From NCBI RefSeq assembly GCF_000204055.1, contig NW_006768774.1, positions 1,689,819 to 1,753,818 on the forward strand: a DNA stretch of 64,000 bases. The letters are read 5' to 3'. Position 1 is the first letter of the stretch; every line of letters starts with the position of its first letter. The notes below the pieces were generated by a model. The model saw only the letters and a list, made by a program, of their open reading frames with translations, searched no databases and was not told the origin of the DNA. The position numbers and the translations under genes are program-made. Below are positions 34,913-44,067 of the stretch, piece after piece. This DNA is from Melampsora larici-populina 98AG31 (taxonomy: Eukaryota > Basidiomycota > Pucciniomycetes > Pucciniales > Melampsoraceae).

Positions 34913-37862
34913 CCTCGTGTTTGTTGTCAGACATCTTTGTTTCAAAAAATATGAAAGGAGCGGCTTGCAATACCACACAAAACTCTTTTCCTGTGAGGCT
35001 TTGGAAATGTTGGACCATACTCTTGGGCTGAATTGCCGGAATATCTAGACCAGAAGTATTGAATGACCTCCAACGGCCCCATATTTTTTCCTTCTCAGCG
35101 GAGGTGAAGCTATCCATCTGATGTCGTAAGAAGTACTTAGATGTTCCTAATAATACCGCATGCAAGACCTCAACCGGCGTATCGCGATGTCCATCAAAAC
35201 CTGACAAAAGGGATTCATGTGAATTGATACAAACTAAACAAAAAACAAATTATTATTGAGACTAACCTTTTAAGTGTAAGAATGGATTGAACAAACACTC
35301 TCCACAGTGCTCATTCAGCTCACGACCCATGTGAGCTATATTGTCTTTAGGCAGTCCTGAATTTCAATGTAGATCCTGAGCTTGTTTGACAAAAGGAGCA
35401 TTCTGAGCGTCTCACAGACCAAGAGATGACAATTGTTTTTCAAATTGAGTTATAGTTCCTGGAAGCTGGGCAAGACCCCAAAGATCCTTTGTTCCGTTCT
35501 TTGTAGCTGTCCAATCACGCGTTGGCAGGGATGCCTGAAAGCAAAATCAGGTTTAGTGAATGTTTTATGATACAACTAGAGTCAAAGATGGCGTGCCTGA
35601 TTTCCAGCTTCATCTATACCAACAAAATCACATATGTACTCCTTTGTACGTTTTTTCATCAGAGATTCGACCTTCAAGTTACATATTCGACACGGTGAGA
35701 GAGAGGTCCGTGGGTTCATTATGTTTGTCATCTCTGCATGCATTGGCGGGTCTCCTAGATGACAGAGAACTGTTGTCATAACAAATACTTCTGATTGGGT
35801 CTTGTGGGCATATGCCACAAAACCATCTGTCATTATATTGCTGATAGAACACATTGTATAAAACTCTTAGTATATATTCTGGAACATATTCAATTTCAGA
35901 GAAGAGCTTACTTCAGTTTGTCAATGAGAGGGTCTGCCAACTCGAAAGCACCTGACTTGTTTGAAGTCGTCACAAAATGGCAATTATATTCTTGATTTGC
36001 CAACTTTGGAGGTAGACCTGCCAAAGTAAAGTAAAAAGCGATATGCTTATTCCATCGTTTTGAAACATTTCCGGAAAGGTCATTGCGATATAATACCAGA
36101 GGCATATGTTGAATCATTTGACCCTTTGCTTTTGTTCGCCAGGGATTGATGTATGGTACTTCAACAAAAGTGCCTTCTTTATTGGCTACAAATCAAACAA
36201 TCAGTCCAACAATCAAGGATGGTGAGAGATATGGAAACAATCACCATACATGAATTTGCAGCAGTTATCTTTCATGAGTTGACCATTGCACAATTCTATT
36301 GCTTCAAAAACTCTCCAAAACGTCTTCACATTTATTGTTGTAAATAACGCAGAGCTGAATACAGAAACAGGTTGAAACTCGGTCCGTATCTTTGTGGGTC
36401 TGCCTTCTTTCACAAGATTTTGGAATGCAAATACGCATTTTGCAAAGACATCATCACCGGATTTATAAAAGTAAAAAGGAATTGCAATCCTTTGGTTTTG
36501 TAGTTGAACTGGTTCGTACAGACAGAAATGACGGTGTTCTTGTTCAATCATCTGCACCCTCAGGTCCTGATCAAGCTCCTTGCGCCACTTCTTTGATTGA
36601 GAAAGGGGATAAACTTGTGCAGTTGGACCCGGTAACTCGGGTATGAACTTGAGAGCATTTGCAACATAGGGATTTCCAAGTTCCTACAAAGTTTGTTTTG
36701 TGTACGTTCAACAACTTATGAGAGTTGCAGTAAGCTGCGAGAACTTGCCTGCTTCAAGATCTCCTTGACCTGTAAGCCAAAGCAGGGTTTTTCCAGAGGG
36801 CTGAGTGTCTCACAAACATTCAAATCAAATTGTTTCTTCAATTGTTTGCAAAGATCCTGTACGGTCTTATAAGCCGGAAGATGTGCCCCAAGAGTTGGAC
36901 AAAAGTGCGAACGGTTTTGTAGTGCTCCGAGGATATTGTAGTCCTTGTTGATCCCAGGATAAGTGATCCAACCACTTGCTGAAGCAGAATTCCCAAGTTA
37001 GTTAAACCAAGAGGCTGACTTGAAAAGATATGAACATGCCTCAAGACCTGAGAATGGAGCCCAGGAAGGATCATCTTTGTCGATGTCAGCTTCACCGTTG
37101 TACTTATCATCGAAGTCAGATTGACTCTTGTGTTCAACATCATCATCAACTTCATTTTCACTGCTGTGAACACTTGGCTCCCTAGTGTGAACTTCACTGC
37201 TATTGGGACTGTGCACTGGTGTGTTGAAAATGGCGGTATGATCCTTAGTCCAGAGATCAATCAATTCTTTTGAGTGCGCTTCAAAATCATCATCCATATC
37301 AACATCAGAGAAATCACTGATGTACGCTGGTACTTGATCTTCCTGATCACTTGACGACTCAAGTTCACTGGTGTGGTCCTTGTCGGGTTTTTCAATCGCC
37401 ACCGTGGCTGCTTCCTCTTTAGATAGCCATATTTTGAATCGATCTGGATGTTCAGCAGATTGTTCATGTTTTCTGATTGAGCCCAGTTGCATTAATCGGC
37501 TAGAGGGACAAGCCACACAAATGAAAGCAGATCCCTGCTCAACAAAACCTGGAAGATATGTGTATCAGATTAAGTTGAGATCAAAGATTGTTTCAAAGAT
37601 AATTACATTTGTCTAATGGTTTCATTGATGATGAGTGATGAGTTAGTTCCAGATAAGAGTAAAGTTCTTCCTTCAATAATTTGAAGAGTATGCCAGGAAT
37701 GAGATGTCTTCATCAATTGGGAACCAAGGAAGATTTTCCTTTGATGTGAGACATAATTCAACAACCTTTTCGAAAACCGGGCCCGAATCAAGAAAAGTTT
37801 TCTTTCTTCTTCACAATCTCAAACATGAAGTTTGCAGATTTGTACCTCACAAGATGATCTTT

Positions 37863-37966
37863 ACTTCACAAGTTGTGAAGTACAAATCAGTGGATGATCC
37901 GCGGCGGATCATCCACAAATTGTGAAGTCTGAATCAGTGGATGATCCGCGGCTGATCATCCACTGA
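37863..37966. repeat. Pair of near-perfect palindromes, 47 bp apart
   Basis: At 37890-37916 and 37937-37963 GTGGATGATCCGCGG is followed by CGGATCATCCAC or CTGATCATCCAC, each a 27-bp palindrome. ACTTCACAAGTTGTGAAGT at 37863 is a third. They lie just upstream of the Tnp2-like gene start and might be its binding sites. Confidence 0.8.
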
Positions 37967-38056
37967 TCAGTTTTCTCATTCTCACTCTCCCTTCCCTCAT
38001 TTCACATCGCTTGTCAACGAGGTATTGTTTGTTAAGACATAAGAAGCCAAAAGTAG

Positions 38057-38143
38057 TGACTAGACTTGGATTCAAACCAAGGACCCTTACATGTGTAGGG
38101 ACACAACTCGTATGTGATGCCTTAACCACTAGGCTACCCAGTC
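38057..38143 (-). repeat. tRNA-Ser-like sequence in LTR copy 1
   Basis: Minus strand folds as a class II tRNA: acceptor GACTGGG/TCTAGTC (7 pairs with two GU), D-stem GCCT/AGGC with AGTGGTTA loop, anticodon stem CACA/TGTG with loop TACGAGT (CGA, Ser), long variable stem CCCTAC/GTA-AGGG, T-stem CTTGG/CCAAG with loop TTTGAAT. A-box TAGCCTAGTGG and B-box GGTTTGAATCC are present and TTTT follows a few bases after the 3' end. Position 33 is A and the T-loop lacks C56, so it is a pseudo-tRNA. Confidence 0.8.
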
Positions 38144-38221
38144 TATGTTCTCCAACCCCATACGGTCACATGACTATGTGATTAGGTTGCACACAGAACC
38201 TAGTATGAGGTATCCACAACA

Positions 38222-38317
38222 CCCCCCTATGCCACATGCTAGGTTTTAACCCTATCCCAGGGCTGGGTGCCGGCCTAGTATACTTCAACTGCAGCTTCGC
38301 TAACTGGGCTCATAACC
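38222..38317 (-). other. TRIM interior with primer site and purine tract
   Basis: Read on the minus strand: GGTTATGAGCCC at the left LTR junction (38317 downward) and GGCATAGGGGGG at the right junction (to 38222). The middle has no open frame. Confidence 0.75.
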
Positions 38318-38344
38318 TGTTAAGACGTAAGAAGCCAAAAGTAG

Positions 38345-38431
38345 TGACTAGACTTGGATTCAAACCAAGGACCCTTACATGTGTAGGGACACAACTCGTA
38401 TGTGATGCCTTAACCACTAGGCTACCCAGTC
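38345..38431 (-). repeat. tRNA-Ser-like sequence in LTR copy 2
   Basis: Identical to the copy at 38057-38143, 288 bp away, as expected of paired LTRs. Confidence 0.8.
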
Positions 38432-38630
38432 TATGTTCTCCAACCCCATACGGTCACATGACTATGTGATTAGGTTGCACACAGAACCTAGTATGAGGTA
38501 TCCACAACATTGTTTACCATCATACCACAAGAGTTTAATTTTGTCAAAGTGGCAATACACAACCCAAACATGAAAAACCAAGTACAAATAATGTGAGGAC
38601 CAAAAAAAAGTAAGGAGTGTGATTATAAAA

Positions 38631-38850
38631 TGCTGGTTGAATAACCGCCGGGCACCAGGTTTCAATCTGATGGTTCATGATCCACAAAGAAACCAGTTGT
38701 AAAAAAACCAGCTCTTGCTGGGTTTCGAAATGCTGGTTAATTAACCGCCGGAGACCAAGTTTTAACTCGGTGTTTTATAAACCGCAAAGAAACAGGTGTC
38801 AAAAAAGCGGACTTTTGCTGGGGTTTCAAATGCTGGTTGCTCAGCAGTTT
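38631..38850. repeat. 100-bp tandem repeat, two copies plus a partial
   Basis: TGCTGGTT begins at 38631, 38731 and 38831, exactly 100 bp apart. Units share AACCGCCGG, CAAAGAAAC and a CTTTTGCTGGG-type end with about 75-80% identity. The third is truncated but similar words continue to about 38990. Confidence 0.85.
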
Positions 38851-39099
38851 GGACAGCGGTCAAATGCCAGTATTTCATTTACTGGGCAACAATCGGGTCA
38901 AAAACCAATAATTCACCGCAATCTCAACCGGTTTTTACTGGGTTTTTTTTCGTACCACCCCGGATACCGTTTTCCAACGAAAAGACGGTTCGTGGTGTAT
39001 GAATAAGGCACAACAGAAAAAGTAGTTAATGATGAAATAAGGAACATATCCTAAACTTTAAGATCTTAACGATCCAAGAGAAAACTACTAAGTAAAAAG

Positions 39100-39360
39100 G
39101 GTCCTGAACACAAAACCTAACGACAGAACCTTTCTATGACATGGTGCCTTTGGAGGCCCCTGCATTTCCTTACGCGCAACAAGGCTACCGTAACGGGATG
39201 CGGGGCTGATGCGTATACTCTTTAAAAAAAACCCTTGATCTGGGACTGCTAACGTAACTCCTATGATAGCCGTAACGCTATCAGATAGCTCTGCGCCTCG
39301 AGTTACGCTAGCGCTATCGCGAGCGCTGCTGGCTCGGTGTTGATAATACGTCACAGAAAA
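39100..39360. repeat. CpG-rich palindromic island
   Basis: A GC-rich island in AT-rich DNA, dense in CpG, with stems such as GATAGCCGTAACGCTATC and AGCGCTATCGCGAGCGCT. No gene; could be a MITE or an origin-like structure. Confidence 0.45.
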
Positions 39361-39662
39361 CGTGGCATTTTATTATAAAAAAACTACTTCGAGATCAAAT
39401 AGAAGAAGAAAGCAATAGAAAAACAAATCTTTGGATATTGAAAAGTAACCTGTAAGAGAAAACTAAATAAATCAGAACAAAACAACAAAATCTAAATGAA
39501 ATGGAACACGATCGGTTGGTTAGGTATGGATTGGTATATAAGCTAAACGTAAGGATGAACAGGCATCCAAAGTTAGGTTAATTTAAGCGTCAAATGTTCA
39601 GAATGTTCTCATCGGCCTCTACCATGAATGTACCCCATTGTCGACATTCTCTCTTGCTGTGA

Positions 39663-40797
39663 TCAAAGAATACCAGCGATACTAGAAGGTGCATGACTCT
39701 TTGGGGCGTCTACCGGAGCTTGAGGCCCGGCGTGTAAGGTTTCCTCTGTTGAAGGCATGAAAGTCAGCTATGAGAATAATTCTGAGGCTCATAAGAAAGT
39801 TTCAAGTCTTACCTAACCATGTTCCTACTTTGAGTTTAGGGCCGGCGGGTTGTGCCCAATCGGCAGCGTCCATTGTTGGCATCGTTATTTTCTCCGGTGC
39901 AGGTCCCATCATGATAAATCCGTTGATAGGCTCAACATCGATTTGATGATTACTAAACACCGAGAAACCGTCTATTCCAGCGGTGATCTCTGCTACTTGA
40001 TCCGGTCCATCAACAGCTTTTCCCTTCCCTTTGCCCTTCGGAGCTGCCGCAGAAGACTTCTCCTTAGGATCACGTGAGGTGCTCCCACTCGCTTTTCGAG
40101 ATTGTGCTGGAGAGACTCCGTTCTTAGCTCCACGACCACGAAAGCTGCCGCTCGCTCGAGAACGAGTGTTTCTTGATGGACCGCTTTCTTGCGCTTCATC
40201 CGAAAGTTTAGGAAGCGTTCCAAGTCCTAATGGATCAGAAGTACGAATCCGTTTAGGAGATCGAGTGGCACGAATAACGGTATTGGTAGGTAAAGATGTA
40301 TCATTGTCTTTGGATAACACAGCGTCGGGAGCTTCGATGGAATGAATAATTTGAGAAGAATTGACGACTTCTTGATCTTCTTCTATTTGATAATCTTCTT
40401 CATCAGAAGCTTTATCGCGCGGTCGTTTAGCTTTTCCTCCCAATCGACGATCAATCAATTGAGGATCTCCTTCTACTTCCCAAAGCCAATCTTCTTCACC
40501 CTTCTTGATTAAAGTCATTCCTTTCATCCGATCCATCGAAGGATTGAATCGATTCACTTTGGCAATCAGTTGGCCAGATGATTTGTTCATGTCGATCTTG
40601 GAACCATTTTGATCGAAGCTAAGGTCGCGTCGGACGGCCTCGATGAATTGTTCTCGTGCAGTTGAAGTGGATGTCTTCAAATTCTAAAGTCATCAAACAC
40701 AATTTAGTGAGCTCACAACCAAAAAAATGTAAATGACATAGAAGAAAGGTGTTTGACTGACTTGAGATTTCTTGAGCGGGTTCAAATCGAGTGGCAT
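39663..40797 (-). CDS. Conserved-looking basic nuclear-type protein, three exons
   Basis: Exons 40797-40762, 40683-39813 and 39745-39663 join in phase to 329 residues; start MPLDLNPLKKSQ, stop TGA at 39665-39663. The first 80 residues look folded and conserved (STAREQFIEAVRRDLSFDQN, then NPSMDRMKGMTLIKKGEEDW, LWEVEGDPQLI); the middle is low-complexity Ser/Arg/Lys/Gly with SRASGSFRGRGAKN and KGKGKGKA, typical of nuclear or chromatin proteins; the C-terminal end has PINGFIMMGPAPEKI and KVGTWL. I do not recognise a named domain. Codons are clean, without stops, in a region otherwise full of repeats, so it is likely a host gene. If only the large exon were used the protein would end GKT. Confidence 0.75.
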
Positions 40798-41914
40798 ATT
40801 TTGAATAGGTTGGAGGTTTGAATTTGGAAAATTTCGATCAGGAAAATATGGATGTGAACTGGGTATTGGAAAGAAGGAACACTAATGACAAAGTGATCAA
40901 AAGGCAAGCAGAAATGAAATGTATGTCTTGTACTACGAATGAATACGCGATGCGGCGCGCGCGCTAGAGATTTCGCAGGACGCGGCTTAGAAATGCGATA
41001 CTGATTCTTGGACCAAAAGAAATATCAATAAGAATAACTGGTCGATGACATAACAGGATTGACGGATAGGAACAAGTCACCTAGTCGTACGATCGCGTGA
41101 AGGATTCTCCTTTGACCCCTCCTTCCTCCCCCCCCCCTTGGAAGCACAATTGATAGTCTACAGCATTTCAATTCAAGCGCCGCATACAGCTGCACAGAAG
41201 TTTAAGAAGAATTGCCCAATTCGATTTGATACAGAGTTGGATGAACCAGCTTGGAAGAGGTGGGACCAGCTTGGGTCAGATAATCAGCAGAGAATCTTTG
41301 AGAAGGCAGCATACATAATACATTGTACATAGAAAGCCATGTTAATTAATTTCCTAGATGTTTGGCTTTGTATGACCAAAACTCTGGTCGATGAATAAAG
41401 GGAGATATGTAAATGCACCTCGGTTTTTTTGCACATGTGCTCAGCATATCAATTTGTTTCGGGTTGATCACAGCGGAGCATCTGAGTGAGCCGGTCAAGT
41501 TCACCTTTAGATGGTGCCGAGGCTGCTCCGGCGTGATATATGTTGTTAGTATCATGAACGAAACAAGTCGTTTCAAAATACGAGGTTCTGTCGGTGTCTG
41601 TCTTTCTGTGAAGTCATAACATCTATAGTCTCAGAAGACAGAAAGCTCCGTCTTCATAGAGCCTCGACGGTTTCCTCAATGTCAATAATTTGAGAACCAG
41701 TGTGATCTCAGGATGTGAGTCGGCTTGACACAATTTTTGGCGCCAGTTTGAACTTTCCTCCGTTGTTCCGGTGATTTTTGTCTTAAGCACATTGGATATT
41801 TGGGTGTAGCTAATTAGAGTGATCATGGAGAAAGGAATCAGAGTGGTTGAGAGGTCCTTGAAGAAAAGCAAGTAGATTCAAGAAGAGTATGAGTTTGACC
41901 ATCAAGATGGCTTA
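40798..41914. other. Intergenic region
   Basis: Upstream of the minus-strand gene. Holds a GC-rich block GATGCGGCGCGCGCGCTAGA (40950) and a 64-codon open frame at 41138-41332 without known domain. Confidence 0.4.
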
Positions 41915-41951
41915 GGGCCCGTTCGGCTGATTTAGCCAAAAATTGTTACAC

Positions 41952-42016
41952 AAAAACGAAATCTCTATCCGCCCCTGAAAAATAGTTTTTGAGGGGCGGA
42001 TAGAGATTTCGTTTTT
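41952..42016. repeat. 31-bp stem hairpin
   Basis: 41952-41982 and 41986-42016 are reverse complements with one mismatch (core ACGAAATCTCTATCCGCCCC), separated by 3 bp. It sits inside the left end of the Tourist-like element. Confidence 0.95.
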
Positions 42017-42544
42017 CGGCCTTTTTAGATTACCGAACAGTCGACCAAAAAGGTCAACAAAAGATCAAAATGATCATTGTTGACCATTGATCACCTTTCG
42101 ACTGTTTGTTCAAGATGAAATGACAAGACTTTTTTGATTGAATCATTTTCAAATTGATCCATCCATCCATCACAGTTGCACCTGGACAACCTCCATAGGC
42201 CTATGCAGATGATGAGGGAGACTTGAGCTTTCTGTACAAATAATCTGAACTCCGTCGAGATGCTGAAAGATAGAGCAACTTGTATCTAGTGTGTATTCAG
42301 CTTTTGGCAAAGGTACATCTGTCACAGTGACCCAGTCTTTCATTTGCTTCTATTGTATTATAAAAGACAACAATAGACTTTTTAAAAAGATGACAAAAGG
42401 ATTGATAAAAAGACAACGAGAGAGTTGATAAAGAACGATGACGAGAGTTGGTAAACAACGACAACAATAGTCGATGAAAAGACGACAGTAGTTGTTGAAA
42501 TGATGATAGAGTCAATAAACGAGAACAATAGAAAAGAAAGCTGA

Positions 42545-43359
42545 CACTACACAAAATATAATATTTTCTGGGCAGAAAATTAAATTATTGATACACAAAA
42601 ATATTGAGAGGCCAGGAGAAGGGCAAAAAATAAATAAAAATATGCATCTTGTTCCCTGCGGTGAGAGCTTCACTCTCCATATTTTTCCATATTTTTACAG
42701 TCCGTATTGATTAGTGTACTAACAATAAACCTTCATAATCATCCAATTACAACCTGTAACAAGCACTGAAATTTGGCTCATTGGTGTTTAGAGAAACTTT
42801 TGATACCTGAAAACACCTATAACTTTGTCAAATCTGCATCAAAACACTCGATTTTAAGTGCATTAGAAAGCTGAACTCTTTCTCTCAAACTTTCATAAGA
42901 TCAAGAACTATGTAGCTAGTATGCCAATCATTCTATGGATCTGTATGTACAAAGGTATAAAAAAGGTGATATCTTTTTTAGCAGACCAGCATGCTGTGTG
43001 GTCCTATTATGAGCTATTTGGAGGACAATTCCAGCTTACCAATGCACCCAAAATCGAGCGTTTTGGACCGGAATTGAAAAAGTTATGAGTATTTTCAGAA
43101 ATCAAAAGTTTCTCTAAACACTAATGAGCCAAATTTCAGTGCTTGTTACAGGTTGTAATTGGATGATTGTGGAGGTTTATTGTTAGTACACTTATCAATA
43201 TGGACTGTAAAAATACGGAAAAATATGCAGAGTGAAGTTCTCAACGCGGGGAACAAGATGCATTTTTTTTTCTTTTTTTGCTCTCCTCCTGGCCTCTCAA
43301 TATTTTTGTGTATCGATAATTTAATTTTCTGCCCAGAAAATATTATCTTTCTTGTAGTG
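42545..43359. mobile_element. CACTA-type foldback MITE, copy 2 (815 bp)
   Basis: Same 815-bp length as copy 1 and nearly identical to its reverse complement. Starts CACTACACAAAATATAATAT, ends TTTCTTGTAGTG, flanked by TGA on both sides. Confidence 0.92.
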
Positions 43360-43676
43360 TGAGTAACGGAGAGGGGTGTGTGAAGGAAATGAAAGGGTGT
43401 TGTCATGTGGAGAGATAGAGATGAGTTGAAGGTGATTGATGGAGGTGAGGGAGGGTGAGGGGCAAAAAGACTTTTTGATCTGAAAAACAGCCTTGAGGCT
43501 GTTTTTCAAAAGCGATGAATTTTTGATCAAATACGGTTTTTGTATTTGATCAAACAAAGTTGCCGAACACCGGCGTTTTTGAAAAAAACCAAAAACTGTT
43601 TTGACCCAAAAACGGTTTTTGGCTTTGGTGGGGTTTTTGGCCAAAAACTGTTTTTGGGTTCCAGCCGAACGGGCCC

Positions 43677-44067
43677 TTATCTATTCGAATTCAAACAACT
43701 TGCTATCACAAGTAAGCGTGTTTACTGGATTCCTTTGAAGCTTTCTTGAGTTTTGATTTGAATCTGACTCAAGCTCTCTTGACTAGCATTCCTTTGTTTT
43801 CAAATCTTAATGGTTCATATCCCTTCTGTCTTGGATTTGTCATCAACCATCACACTCAAGCTTGATTCAAACAACTTGACTCACAAGTACTTCACTACAT
43901 AGTTTGGTGTGCGTTTGATCAAGATACAGTAGGCGCATATATCGATACAGAGATGCACGCTGCGGATTTCGGAATGCTAAAAACGGGTTCGCTTTCCAAT
44001 TTTTCTGATTTCAGAACATCTCCTCACAGTCAATGCTCGTCAAGAATCACACTCAAAACACCACAAG
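43677..44067. other. Upstream region of the Pth2 gene
   Basis: Short intergenic segment between the Tourist-like element and the Pth2 start; nothing more specific seen. Confidence 0.4.

Larger units (their letters stand above)
31480..37625 (-). pseudogene. Tnp2-like (CACTA-type?) transposase gene, split by two insertions
   Basis: A long multi-exon gene of a family widespread in basidiomycetes that I relate, with caution, to Tnp2/EnSpm transposases. Start ATG at 37625 (6 codons, intron, then a zinc-finger-like FICVACPSS...IRKHEQSAEH), an acidic Ser-rich segment, GWITYPGINKDYNILGALQN (36960), NPWRTKAKGQMIQH, SGNVSKRWNKHIAFYFTLAG (about 36085), MTDGFVAYAHKTQ, CRICNLKVE (35680), DGHRDTPVEVLHAVLLGTSK (35195), FCVVLQAAPFIFFETK, NKPKFHMLIHLCDCIRRFGP (about 33580), FATEKSESYN, GRDIANSL, then beyond the second insertion YIQSGSKIQELFR (32545) and FIINSGAFYSAELHQ (31820) with a basic tail. 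One intron (36684-36748) uses GC-AG. TGA codons at 35414-35412 and 35366-35364 disable it, besides the insertions at 32606-33420 and 33744-34912. Confidence 0.75.
38030..38509 (-). mobile_element. TRIM-type miniature LTR element with tRNA-like LTRs (480 bp)
   Basis: Two 192-bp direct repeats (38030-38221, 38318-38509) differ at one base, start TG and end CA on either strand, and enclose 96 bp. TTGTT flanks the unit at 38025-38029 and 38510-38514, a perfect 5-bp duplication. On the minus strand the interior opens with GGTTATGAGCCCAGTTAGCG, complementary to an initiator-Met tRNA anticodon region as in copia-type half-tRNA priming, and closes with ATAGGGGGG before the next LTR. No coding capacity. 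Together these make a TRIM, oriented on the minus strand. Confidence 0.85.
41915..43676. mobile_element. Tourist/Harbinger-like element with nested CACTA insertion
   Basis: Ends GGGCCCGTTCGGCTG at 41915 and its complement CAGCCGAACGGGCCC at 43662-43676, flanked by TTA on both sides. GGGCCCGTT-type termini and TTA duplications are typical of PIF/Harbinger (Tourist) MITEs. The 815-bp CACTA element at 42545-43359 accounts for nearly half of its length. No transposase frame. Confidence 0.8.

Noticed and set aside
38057..38431. Two functional tRNA-Ser genes
   Set aside because: Position 33 is not T, the T-loop lacks the conserved C56, and the copies are parts of LTRs.
38030..38509. Two tandem tRNA-derived SINEs
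   Set aside because: One 5-bp duplication (TTGTT) flanks the whole unit, not each copy; ends are TG...CA, and the interior has primer-site and purine-tract features, which fit an LTR element.
43159..43406. Small proteins encoded on both strands of the 815-bp elements
   Set aside because: The same frames appear in both copies because the elements are near-identical inverted repeats; low-complexity Phe/Lys runs and no domain.
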